Assembly: GCA_910589335.1 (NCBI GenBank)
Contig: CAJUTW010000018.1
Span: 1 to 28,456 of the forward strand
DNA from: an uncultured Bacilli bacterium
GTDB taxonomy: Bacteria; Bacillota_I; Bacilli_A; RF39; UBA660
DNA: 28,456 nt
Reading direction: 5' to 3'
This document shows positions 16,322 through 23,031 of the stretch, one piece after another. The stretch's first letter is position 1. Each line of letters starts with the position of its first letter. The translations under genes were made by a program, and so were the position numbers. The notes beneath the pieces were generated by a model, which saw only the letters and a list, made by a program, of their open reading frames with translations, had not been told where the DNA came from and made no database searches.

Positions 16322-16888
16322 ATGAAAATATTATTATTCACACACAGTCAAGATATAGATGGAATAGGATGTGCAATCATTGCCAGTAAGTCATTTAAAG
16401 ATTGCAAAATAGAACCAACAAAAACATTTGATATTACAAATAATGTAGAAAAATATATTGATAGTAAAGAAATATATAAATATGATAAAATTTATGTTAC
16501 TGACTTATGTATCAAAGAGCCACTATTAAAATTTATAGATAATGATAAAGAATTAAAAGATAAATTACTTGTTTTGGACCATCATAAAACAGAGATAGAA
16601 GAGGGTAATAACAAGTATGATTTTGTAAATATTATTATTGAAAATAATATGGGAGTAAAAGAATCAGGCACAAGTCTTTTTTACAAATACTTACTAGATA
16701 ATAATTATCTAGAAGAAAGTAAAATTTTAAATGAAATAGTACAGTGGACTAGACAATATGATGTTTGGGATTGGCAAAAAGAAAATAATTATAATGCTAA
16801 GAAACTTCATATTCTATTTGAAACATTAGGTTATAAAAAATATTTAGAACTAATGAACTATAAAGTACAGTATCTTATCGACAAGTAA
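16322..16888 (+). CDS. DHH-family phosphoesterase domain, probably truncated
   Basis: The first 90 residues contain the DHH motifs: THSQDIDGIG (H8, D11, D13), VTDLCI (D61) and LDHHKT (D86-H87-H88). These bind manganese and hydrolyse phosphodiesters such as short RNAs or cyclic dinucleotides. The substrate-binding DHHA1 domain that should follow is missing, because full family members have 300 residues or more and this one has 188. After its TAA the same frame continues for 10 more codons to a second TAA at 16922-16924, with charged residues that would suit the helix expected there. This suggests a nonsense or deletion event. GGGAGG is an excellent ribosome binding site before ATG 16322, so it is still translated. 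Confidence 0.75.
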   Translation: MKILLFTHSQDIDGIGCAIIASKSFKDCKIEPTKTFDITNNVEKYIDSKEIYKYDKIYVTDLCIKEPLLKFIDNDKELKDKLLVLDHHKTEIEEGNNKYDFVNIIIENNMGVKESGTSLFYKYLLDNNYLEESKILNEIVQWTRQYDVWDWQKENNYNAKKLHILFETLGYKKYLELMNYKVQYLIDK

Positions 16889-16933
16889 AAGATGATTGAA
16901 GAAAATAAAATAGAATTCATATAAGGAGGAAAA

Positions 16934-17362
16934 ATGCATAAACACAGTCATGTTATATTAATAATTGAAAACAAAGAACATAAATATCTTCAATATTTTG
17001 ATAAACGATGGAATTCGTTTTTATTTTTAAATATTAAAGTAAATAAAGAAAATTTTGAAGATGATATATATGATTTCTTAATTAATCAATTTAATATTAA
17101 TAAAAATCAAATTCAACTAATATCGTTATTTGATAAAATACATACTAAATATTCAGAAAGCTCTAAAACAAAAAAAGAATATCATCATTTTTTTTATAAA
17201 GTAATTATAAAAGAATTAGAATTTTTTTTGAACCAAAGTACATTAATTTATGAAAAAGAATATACTTGGCTTGATTTTTCCGAAATGGAAAAAAATGCAC
17301 GTATTATGGAAGTTAATAAAGATATTATTGAAATGCTAAAAAAATATAAAAATAAGGAGTGA
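16934..17362 (+). CDS. Small protein, possibly a degenerate NUDIX fold
   Basis: I do not recognise the family for certain. The start MHKHSHVILIIENKEHKYLQ, then KRWNSFLFLNIKVN, YHHFFYKVII and a late WLDFSEMEKN resemble the strand order of NUDIX hydrolases, but the NUDIX box GX5EX7REUXEEXGU is absent, so hydrolase activity is unlikely. AAGGAGG gives a strong start. Its TGA stop overlaps the GTG start of the kinase-like gene, so the two are probably translated together and may work as a pair. The NUDIX idea is inference. Confidence 0.55.
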   Translation: MHKHSHVILIIENKEHKYLQYFDKRWNSFLFLNIKVNKENFEDDIYDFLINQFNINKNQIQLISLFDKIHTKYSESSKTKKEYHHFFYKVIIKELEFFLNQSTLIYEKEYTWLDFSEMEKNARIMEVNKDIIEMLKKYKNKE

Positions 17363-18216
17363 TATGTATTATTTTAACAGAAGAGGTAATAAATAAAATA
17401 ATTAAAAATGATATAAAATGTACATATCTTAATGAACATTATGTTATTTTATATAAAAAAATGGAAGCCAAAGATAAAGATTTAGAAAGCTATTTTAATA
17501 ATATAAAACTAGCACAAGAAAGTGGAATAAATATTCCTAAAATAATTGAATATAGACTTCTTAATTCATCTAAAAAAGAAAGAAGTAATGGAATCTTTGT
17601 TGAAGAACGAGCAAGAGGTACTGTTTTAAATATACGTGGATTAGTTTTAGAAGAAAATAGTGATTATGATTTTAAAAAGATAATAAATGAATATTTAGAA
17701 AGAATGGATTTTTACTTAAATGAGTTAGAAAAAAGAGCAAATGCTTCTCAACAAATTTATAACAAGTTCTTAAATGATTTTACTTCATTATACAAATTTG
17801 GATTGAGACCAGACCCAAATAGTTTGAACTATCTTTTTGACGAAGATATAGGTTTTACTATAATTGATCCTTATTATGATGAAGATAATATAATAAATAA
17901 AAATAACTTATTTAAATACTTAATAAATGATATTTATGGTGTTTCGAGACCAACTATTATAATAAAAAAAGAAACAGTAAAAGTTTTTTACTATTTACCA
18001 GAGTATTATAAAAAGCGATTAAAAAAATACAGTAATATAATTAATAAAAAATTATTTTTAGCTTTTAAAACATTTGGATATAGCGAAGAATATATTCTGA
18101 AAGAATTAGCAAATAATAAGATGCGTTTTTTCACAGAAGAAATTTCATTTGAATCCGAAGAGTTACAAAATAAATTAAAAGAAGAATTTAAAAGTAAAAA
18201 AACATCTTTAAAGTAA
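17359..18216 (+). CDS. Highly diverged kinase-like (APH-type) protein
   Basis: Weak but ordered kinase features are seen: a candidate N-lobe lysine (YVILYKK, K33/K34), a hinge-like FVEERARGTVL, then RPDPNSLN (D152, N157), which has the spacing of HxDxxxxN, and IIDPYYD (D170) in place of DFG. These match the core of the APH and protein-kinase superfamily, but there is no glycine-rich loop, so function is uncertain. The GTG at 17359 overlaps the previous stop (GTGA), and AAGGA lies directly before it. ATT at 17368 with an 8-base spacing to AAGGAG is a possible alternative start. It is a second diverged kinase-like protein in this window, unlike the one at 6235. Confidence 0.5.
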   Translation: MICIILTEEVINKIIKNDIKCTYLNEHYVILYKKMEAKDKDLESYFNNIKLAQESGINIPKIIEYRLLNSSKKERSNGIFVEERARGTVLNIRGLVLEENSDYDFKKIINEYLERMDFYLNELEKRANASQQIYNKFLNDFTSLYKFGLRPDPNSLNYLFDEDIGFTIIDPYYDEDNIINKNNLFKYLINDIYGVSRPTIIIKKETVKVFYYLPEYYKKRLKKYSNIINKKLFLAFKTFGYSEEYILKELANNKMRFFTEEISFESEELQNKLKEEFKSKKTSLK

Positions 18217-18225
18217 TAAACAATA

Positions 18226-18234
18226 TGCTATAAT
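18226..18234 (+). promoter_or_regulatory. Extended -10 promoter of the ABC-F gene
   Basis: TG-C-TATAAT is 25 bases before ATG 18260. It starts nine bases after the kinase-like stop. GAGGTGAT is the ribosome binding site. Confidence 0.55.
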
Positions 18235-18259
18235 TAATAATAAATCTCGAGGTGATACT

Positions 18260-20128
18260 ATGTACTATAGGATAAATAATGCCAGTATAACTTTAAAAGG
18301 TAATACTATCTTAGAAAATATTAATTTTTCAGTAACAGATAATGAAAAAATAGGAATTGTTGGAAGAAATGGAAGTGGGAAAACAACACTTTTAAAAGCT
18401 TTAATAGAAGAAATTGATTTTGAAGATGGCTATGAAAAACTAGAAATAGAAAAAACAAATGATTTTAAAATAGGTTATGTTAACCAAAATACAAGTTTTG
18501 ATAAAGAACAAACAATGATTTCTTATATACTAGAGTCATATAAAAAAATAATTAATATTGAAAAAGAACTAAAAAAAATAGAAGATAAAATGACAAAAGA
18601 TTATTCTGATAAATTACTTAATCGATATAATACTTTAACAAATGATTATAAATTAAATGGTGGATATGAGTATAAAAAAGAATATGAAATAGCTCTAAAA
18701 CAATTTGGATTTACTGATGAAGACAAAGAAAAAAAATTAAGTGAATTCTCTGGAGGTCAATTAACAAAATTATCTTTTTTAAAATTACTTTTAAGTAAAC
18801 CAGATTTATTGATTTTAGATGAACCAACAAATCATTTAGATATCTCTACAATAGAATGGTTAGAAAATTATTTAAATAATTACAATAAAAGTATAATATT
18901 AGTAAGTCATGATCAAATGTTTCTGGATAATGTATGTAACGTTATCTATGATATAGAATATGGAACATTAAAAAGATATAAAGGAAACTATACTAATTTC
19001 TTATTAAAAAAAGAAGAAGATTATCAAAAACAATTAAAAGATTATGAAAAACAACAAAAAGAAATAAAAAGACTTCAAGCTATAGCAGATAGATTTAGAT
19101 ATAAACCATCAAAAGCCTCCATGGCAATGTCTAAGTTAAAGCAAATAGAGAGGATGGCGATAATTGATAAACCTCAAAAAGAGAATGCTAAAACATTTAA
19201 GATAAATTTTAATCCAGAACAAGAAAGTTACAAAGAAGTTTTAAAAGTAAAAGATTTATCGATAGGTTATGAAAAAGAATTATCAAGAATTACTTTTAAT
19301 ATAGAAAGAGGGGATAAGCTTGGTATAATAGGGGCAAATGGTACTGGAAAAAGTACTTTTTTGAAAACTATTATAGGAGAGATTCCCAGTTTATCAGGAA
19401 AATTTAGTTTTGGTAATAATACTAATTTAGCTTATTTCTCTCAACAATTGGATAATCTAAATTATAACAACACTATTTATGAAGAAATAGATAAAGAATT
19501 TCCTGAACTAACTCCAAATGAAATTAGAACATTACTCGGAACATTTGAATTTACAAAAGATGATGTTTTTAAAAAAATTAGTAGTTTATCAGGAGGAGAA
19601 AAGGTTAGAGTTAGTCTTTGTAAGATACTATATCATAAACCAAATATAATTATATTAGATGAACCAACAAATCATTTAGATATTATCAGTAAAAATACTA
19701 TAAAAAATATGCTAGATAATTATAAAGGTACAATCATTATGGTAAGTCATGATAGGTATTTAGTAAAAAGTATTTGTAATAAATTACTTGTTTTTAAAGA
19801 TAATAAAGTAGATTTTTATAAGTATGGATATAGTGAATATGTTTCGAAAAATTCTGAAAAAAAAGTAAATACAAAAAAAGAAGTAAATGAAAAAAAAGGA
19901 CAAAAAGAAAATATAAATAATTATAATATCAAAAAAGAAATTCAAAGAATAGAAAGAAAAATTGATAATTATTCAAAAAAAATAAAAGAATTACAAAAAG
20001 AATTATACAAAAAAGAAATTTATATGAATATAACAAAATCAAAAGAAATAGAAAGTGAAATAAATAATTTTCAAAAAGGAATTGATTTAAATACTAAAAT
20101 ATGGGAAGAATTAATAAAAAAATGCTAA
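18260..20128 (+). CDS. ABC-F family ATPase (YdiF/Uup-like)
   Basis: ABC-F proteins have two ABC domains in one chain without membrane segments and act on the ribosome or in antibiotic protection. The first domain has Walker A GRNGSGKTT (about 35-43), signature LSEFSGGQLTK and Walker B LLILDEPTNHLD. The second has GANGTGKST (about 359), LSGGEKVR and IIILDEPTNHLD, followed by the switch His region VSHDRYLV. The linker between domains (about 245-310) is charged and alpha-helical. A C-terminal Lys-rich coiled coil covers about 540-622. At 622 aa it is close to YdiF. It could be a housekeeping translation factor or a resistance factor; the sequence does not decide. Confidence 0.94.
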   Translation: MYYRINNASITLKGNTILENINFSVTDNEKIGIVGRNGSGKTTLLKALIEEIDFEDGYEKLEIEKTNDFKIGYVNQNTSFDKEQTMISYILESYKKIINIEKELKKIEDKMTKDYSDKLLNRYNTLTNDYKLNGGYEYKKEYEIALKQFGFTDEDKEKKLSEFSGGQLTKLSFLKLLLSKPDLLILDEPTNHLDISTIEWLENYLNNYNKSIILVSHDQMFLDNVCNVIYDIEYGTLKRYKGNYTNFLLKKEEDYQKQLKDYEKQQKEIKRLQAIADRFRYKPSKASMAMSKLKQIERMAIIDKPQKENAKTFKINFNPEQESYKEVLKVKDLSIGYEKELSRITFNIERGDKLGIIGANGTGKSTFLKTIIGEIPSLSGKFSFGNNTNLAYFSQQLDNLNYNNTIYEEIDKEFPELTPNEIRTLLGTFEFTKDDVFKKISSLSGGEKVRVSLCKILYHKPNIIILDEPTNHLDIISKNTIKNMLDNYKGTIIMVSHDRYLVKSICNKLLVFKDNKVDFYKYGYSEYVSKNSEKKVNTKKEVNEKKGQKENINNYNIKKEIQRIERKIDNYSKKIKELQKELYKKEIYMNITKSKEIESEINNFQKGIDLNTKIWEELIKKC

Positions 20129-20176
20129 AAAAGAGAAAAATTTCAAAAAAACTATTGACTTTATTCTCTTTTTTAG
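20125..20176 (+). terminator. Hairpin at the end of the ABC-F gene, overlapping the tRNA promoter
   Basis: CTAAAAAAGAGAA and its perfect 13-bp reverse complement are separated by 26 bases. The stop codon is at the left arm and the right arm lies exactly in the spacer of the tRNA promoter. The long loop makes it a weak terminator, but the perfect complementarity suggests a role. Confidence 0.55.
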
Positions 20177-20182
20177 TATAAT
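20155..20182 (+). promoter_or_regulatory. Strong -35/-10 promoter of tRNA-Gly
   Basis: TTGACT (20155-20160), 16 bases, TATAAT (20177-20182). It is one of two sites in the window with both hexamers near consensus. The transcript should start near 20189, giving a 65-base leader before the tRNA. Confidence 0.75.
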
Positions 20183-20202
20183 TAAAAATGTCTACTTGAT
20201 TT

Positions 20203-20243
20203 AGTCGATTCAGTTATCGGAAAATCAATACTGAAAGTCGATT
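20203..20243 (+). repeat. AGTCGATT direct repeats and hairpin in the tRNA leader
   Basis: AGTCGATT occurs at 20203-20210 and 20236-20243. Between them TTCAGT (20209-20214) is complementary to ACTGAA (20230-20235). The unit could be a processing hairpin in the tRNA precursor or a protein site. Confidence 0.4.
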
Positions 20244-20253
20244 AAAATTTAAT

Positions 20254-20327
20254 GCGGATGTAGTTTAATGGTAGAACCTCAGCCTTCCAAGCTGACTACG
20301 GGAGTTCGATTCTCCTCATCCGCTCCA
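20254..20327 (+). tRNA. tRNA-Gly(TCC)
   Basis: The cloverleaf can be folded by eye: a 7-bp acceptor (GCGGATG with CATCCGC), a D stem GTTT/GAAC, an anticodon stem TCAGC/GCTGA with loop CTTCCAA (anticodon TCC at 20286-20288), a variable region CTAC, and a T stem GGGAG/CTCCT with loop TTCGATT. The CCA end is encoded (20325-20327). It reads GGA and probably other GGN codons. It lies directly before the mobile element; tRNA genes are frequent insertion landmarks. Confidence 0.93.
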
Positions 20328-20339
20328 TAGTGAAATCTG

Positions 20340-20358
20340 CTCGAACTTTTCGAGTTTT
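20340..20358 (+). terminator. Small hairpin after the tRNA
   Basis: CTCGAA, a 3-base loop and TTCGAG, followed by four T. It starts 13 bases after the CCA end. The tail is short, so it may be a processing signal or partial terminator, with the stronger hairpin at 20366 behind it. Confidence 0.5.
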
Positions 20359-20365
20359 GATAAAT

Positions 20366-20394
20366 AACTAATCTAGAAATGGGTTAGTTTTTTT
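20366..20394 (+). terminator. Terminator ahead of the first small element gene
   Basis: AACTAATC pairs with GGTTAGTT (one T-G pair) across an 8-base loop and is followed by seven T. It ends 45 bases before ATG 20439. It could end the tRNA transcript or act as a leader terminator for the small gene. Confidence 0.7.
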
Positions 20395-20438
20395 GTGTTT
20401 TAGAAAACTATCCTAATTTAAAAAGAAAGGATGGAACT

Positions 20439-20705
20439 ATGGTAAATATTATTAAAGAAGAAATTTCATTAGAAGAATCACTAAAAAAGAAAATTGAATT
20501 TATATGTGAATTTGCTAAAGTACAACCAACTATTATTAATGGTAGTATTAGAAAAATTGATAAGACAAACTTAACTTATATTGAGCCACATAGGATTATT
20601 ATTAATAATATTACTTTTCTTGCTTTTAACTATTCTAATGAAATATTTATAGAAAATTTATCAAATAAGATTAAATTATCTGAATTAGAAAATTATATAA
20701 AATAA
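20439..20705 (+). CDS. Small element-encoded protein, paralogue of the one at 27995
   Basis: This is an 88-aa protein of unknown function, mostly charged, with no membrane segment. The centre TNLTYIEPHRIIINN matches the centre TNLQVIEPTEYLITY of the 94-aa protein at 27995, and both end in a similar helix (KIKLSELENYIK and KYSLSEIIQILKK). I read this as true homology by eye; it needs an alignment to be sure. Both proteins lie shortly upstream of a serine recombinase gene, so a role in recombination or its control is a reasonable guess only. AAAGGA is 7 bases before the ATG. Confidence 0.65.
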   Translation: MVNIIKEEISLEESLKKKIEFICEFAKVQPTIINGSIRKIDKTNLTYIEPHRIIINNITFLAFNYSNEIFIENLSNKIKLSELENYIK

Positions 20706-20725
20706 ACTAATACTTATTGATAGGA

Positions 20726-20754
20726 TTGACAAATCAAATTTAAAAGTATATTAT
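20726..20754 (+). promoter_or_regulatory. Promoter of the serine recombinase leader
   Basis: TTGACA (20726-20731), 17 bases, TATTAT (20749-20754). It is the best -35 in the window. The transcript would start near 20761 and run through the leader ORF and attenuator into the recombinase gene. Confidence 0.7.
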
Positions 20755-20811
20755 ATAAAACCAATAAATGACAAGCAGTATCCGTCTTTTATTAGAAAGC
20801 GAGGTACATCT

Positions 20812-20883
20812 ATGGTCAAGTGCACAATTAATAAAAAATATAATATGAAATTAAGAGGAGTCAAAGGTATTAGTTTGAACTAG
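20812..20883 (+). CDS. 23-aa leader peptide of the serine recombinase
   Basis: ATG 20812 opens a 23-codon frame ending in TAG at 20881-20883. GCGAGG lies 7 bases before it, a usable ribosome binding site. The stop codon falls inside the inner stem of the terminator hairpin at 20857-20903, the layout of a translated attenuator leader. The peptide starts MVKCTINKKYNMKL. It is too short to be recognised by homology. Confidence 0.5.
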   Translation: MVKCTINKKYNMKLRGVKGISLN

Positions 20884-20903
20884 TATTTTTGACTCCCTTT
20901 TTT
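20857..20903 (+). terminator. Attenuator terminator in the recombinase leader
   Basis: GGAGTCAAA (20857-20865) pairs perfectly with TTTGACTCC (20888-20896). Two G-T pairs and an inner stem of TATTAGTT with AACTAGTA extend it. Six T follow at 20898-20903. It lies 25 bases upstream of the recombinase ATG, so it would cut off the recombinase mRNA unless opened. The last codons of the leader ORF lie in its 5' arm. Confidence 0.75.
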
Positions 20904-20927
20904 GTTGATAAAAGGAGTTGATAAATA

Positions 20928-22781
20928 ATGAATGAAGAAAATAAAATTGCAGGTCTTTATATTCGAGTTAGTACCGAAGATCAAGCACGAGAAGGATTCA
21001 GTTTAAAGGAACAAGAAAAACGTTTAAGGGCTATGTGTGAATACAAAGGATATGAAGTATATAAAATATATAAAGATTCTGGAATAAGTGCTAAAACTGG
21101 CAATTATAGACCAGCTTTTGAAGAATTATTACAAGATATAAAAGATAAAAAATGTGATACTATTGTTGTTTTAAAATTAGATAGATTAACTCGTTCTGTT
21201 TACGATTGGGAAAATATATTAAAATTTTTAGAGGAAAACGATGCATATTTGGATTGTGCTAATGATGATATAAATACAACAAATGCTAATGGTAAAATGA
21301 TATCAAGAATATTAACAAGCGTTTCTCAACAAGAAATAGAAAGAACAAGCGAAAGAACTAAAGTTGGTTTAGCAGGAGCAATTAAAGAAGGACACATTCC
21401 TGCTCGTGCTCCACTTGGTTATAAGCATATAGATAAAAAGTTAGTTCCTGATCCACTGACAAAAGATATAGTTATAAGAATATATAATTTATATTTTGAA
21501 GGTAAATCTTACTATAATATTGCAACTATATTTAATGAAGAACAAGTATTAGGTAAAACCAATTGGAAAGATACAGGAATATTAAGAATTATTTCAAATG
21601 AGGTTTATAAAGGCGATTATGTGCATGGAAAAAGAACAAACCATCCTACTTTATATAGAGATGTTGTTGAACCAATAATAAGTAAAGAGATGTGGGATAA
21701 TTGCCAAGTTCAAAAGAAGAAGAATCAAAAGAATTATATGAGAACGCAAACTTATATTTTCTTACAAAAATTAAAATGTCCTAAATGTGGAAGAATACTC
21801 GCTGGTGGTGCTAGTCATAAAATTAAATCTGATAAATGGTATTTCTATTATAGATGTGAAAATTGTAAAAACAATATTCACGAAGATAAAATTGAAGATA
21901 AAATTAAAGTTTTACTTGCTGATATATTAGAATACGATAATGTTGTAAATGAGTTTTTCTTACCTGTTTTAAAATCAAAAGTAGATAACCCTAAAGAACA
22001 ATTAGAAAAAGAATTAAAGAACTTAAATAATAAAAAAGAAAGAATTAGAAAAGCATATATTGATGAACTATTTACTGAAGAAGAATATAAACAAGAATCT
22101 AAAATAATAGAAAATCAAATTGAAATGATTAATTCTAAACTATTAGAAAACTCACAAGCTGAACAATTAAACTTCACTACTGAAGATATATTATTAAAAA
22201 GAGACATGGACTTTATTAATAAAGTTAAACTTCCAATATCTTATTATGCTTTTAATGATAATTGGGATTTACTTGATAGAGATACTAGAGCAGATATTGT
22301 TATGAGATATATTGATGATATAGAACTTGAACTTAAAGGAAACAAGTATGAAGTTAAGCAAATTAACTTTAGAAGTACCTTTTATAGTGATTTTGAAGAA
22401 TTATATAAGAAAGGTTATATTGATAAGAAAAGACCTCTTACATACGATTTTAATGGTATATGTTTTGACACAAATATAAGGTATAGTGAATACTTGCCAA
22501 TTAAAGATATAATGCAACACTTGTATAGATTAAACGAATATTATGAAGTTAATTTATATAAAGGAACTTATTATAAAGAAACTGAAAAACTAGATATAGG
22601 ACCACTTCATAAAAACGAAGTTCCTATTAGAGTATTCCCATTACAAGAGAATAATAATGGAGATAATAATTGGTTATCAATGGGAATGCTTGCTACAAAG
22701 AATAACCCTAATGATATAAAGGTAAACATTAGAGATGTATTTGAAACAATACCCAATAATGTTACCGAAGAAGATTTTTAA
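20928..22781 (+). CDS. Large serine recombinase (resolvase/integrase family)
   Basis: It integrates and excises mobile DNA by serine-mediated strand exchange. The N-terminal resolvase domain has YIRVSTEDQ with catalytic S15, and LKLDRLTRS with conserved Arg residues. A recombinase domain follows at about 155-270 (PLGYK, with the EGKSYYNIATIFNEE helix). The zinc ribbon is C284/C287 with C310/C313. A coiled coil lies at about 350-410, and the long C-terminal part (to 617) has no motif I recognise. The length is that of large serine integrases. GGAGTTGATAAATA is a usable ribosome binding site before ATG 20928. Its own leader carries an attenuator. Confidence 0.93.
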   Translation: MNEENKIAGLYIRVSTEDQAREGFSLKEQEKRLRAMCEYKGYEVYKIYKDSGISAKTGNYRPAFEELLQDIKDKKCDTIVVLKLDRLTRSVYDWENILKFLEENDAYLDCANDDINTTNANGKMISRILTSVSQQEIERTSERTKVGLAGAIKEGHIPARAPLGYKHIDKKLVPDPLTKDIVIRIYNLYFEGKSYYNIATIFNEEQVLGKTNWKDTGILRIISNEVYKGDYVHGKRTNHPTLYRDVVEPIISKEMWDNCQVQKKKNQKNYMRTQTYIFLQKLKCPKCGRILAGGASHKIKSDKWYFYYRCENCKNNIHEDKIEDKIKVLLADILEYDNVVNEFFLPVLKSKVDNPKEQLEKELKNLNNKKERIRKAYIDELFTEEEYKQESKIIENQIEMINSKLLENSQAEQLNFTTEDILLKRDMDFINKVKLPISYYAFNDNWDLLDRDTRADIVMRYIDDIELELKGNKYEVKQINFRSTFYSDFEELYKKGYIDKKRPLTYDFNGICFDTNIRYSEYLPIKDIMQHLYRLNEYYEVNLYKGTYYKETEKLDIGPLHKNEVPIRVFPLQENNNGDNNWLSMGMLATKNNPNDIKVNIRDVFETIPNNVTEEDF

Positions 22782-22845
22782 AATGCGCGGCACGTTTTGT
22801 TGAACTTTGTTCAATGAAAGTGGCGATAGCAATTTAAAAATTAAT

Positions 22846-22926
22846 ACTTTATGTAGTTTTAACTATTTACGAAGTTTATAGTTATTACGAAATAAAGTAA
22901 ACGGATTCTAAGGTGTTAAACCTTAG
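22846..22926 (+). other. Candidate origin of transfer (pMV158/MOBV type)
   Basis: ACTTTAT (22846-22852) and ATAAAGT (22892-22898) bracket TAACTAT and ATAGTTA. Next is CTAAGGT-GTTAA-ACCTTAG (22908-22926). From memory of pMV158 the nick hairpin reads GTG/TTATACTTTA; here GTGTTAAACCTTA (22913-22925) matches it at 11 of 13 bases. The nick would fall between 22915 and 22916. The position just upstream of the relaxase start is the one used in pMV158. The site is a prediction. Confidence 0.6.
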
Positions 22927-22936
22927 CCCACTGGAT

Positions 22937-23010
22937 ATTTTGTATGGAACGTACAAAATTCCTAGGGGGTTAGAAATTTTGGATGACCAAAATGGCCACT
23001 CTAGTGGTCA
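22937..23010. repeat. Three hairpins between oriT and the relaxase
   Basis: These are ATTTTGTA/TACAAAAT (22937-22959), ATTTTGG/CCAAAAT (22976-22993) and TGGCCACT/AGTGGTCA (22993-23010, one G-T pair). None has a T-run. They sit in the relaxase leader before AAAGGAGG (23018-23025) and may control relaxase translation or serve as relaxase or host-protein sites. Confidence 0.6.
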
Positions 23011-23031
23011 CTTCTAGAAAGGAGGAAAACT

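Noticed and set aside
8931..17362. Mollicutes code 4 (TGA as Trp)
   Set aside because: Genes at 8931, 10178 and 17360 end at TGA exactly where the family ends or the next gene starts, and Trp positions such as in the HtpX-like and TtcA-like genes are TGG.
20304..20327. tRNA 3' end as attL with a copy at the element end
   Set aside because: No copy of the tRNA 3' end was found in 20328-28456; large serine recombinases also often use short cores that cannot be seen by eye. The other end may lie beyond the window.
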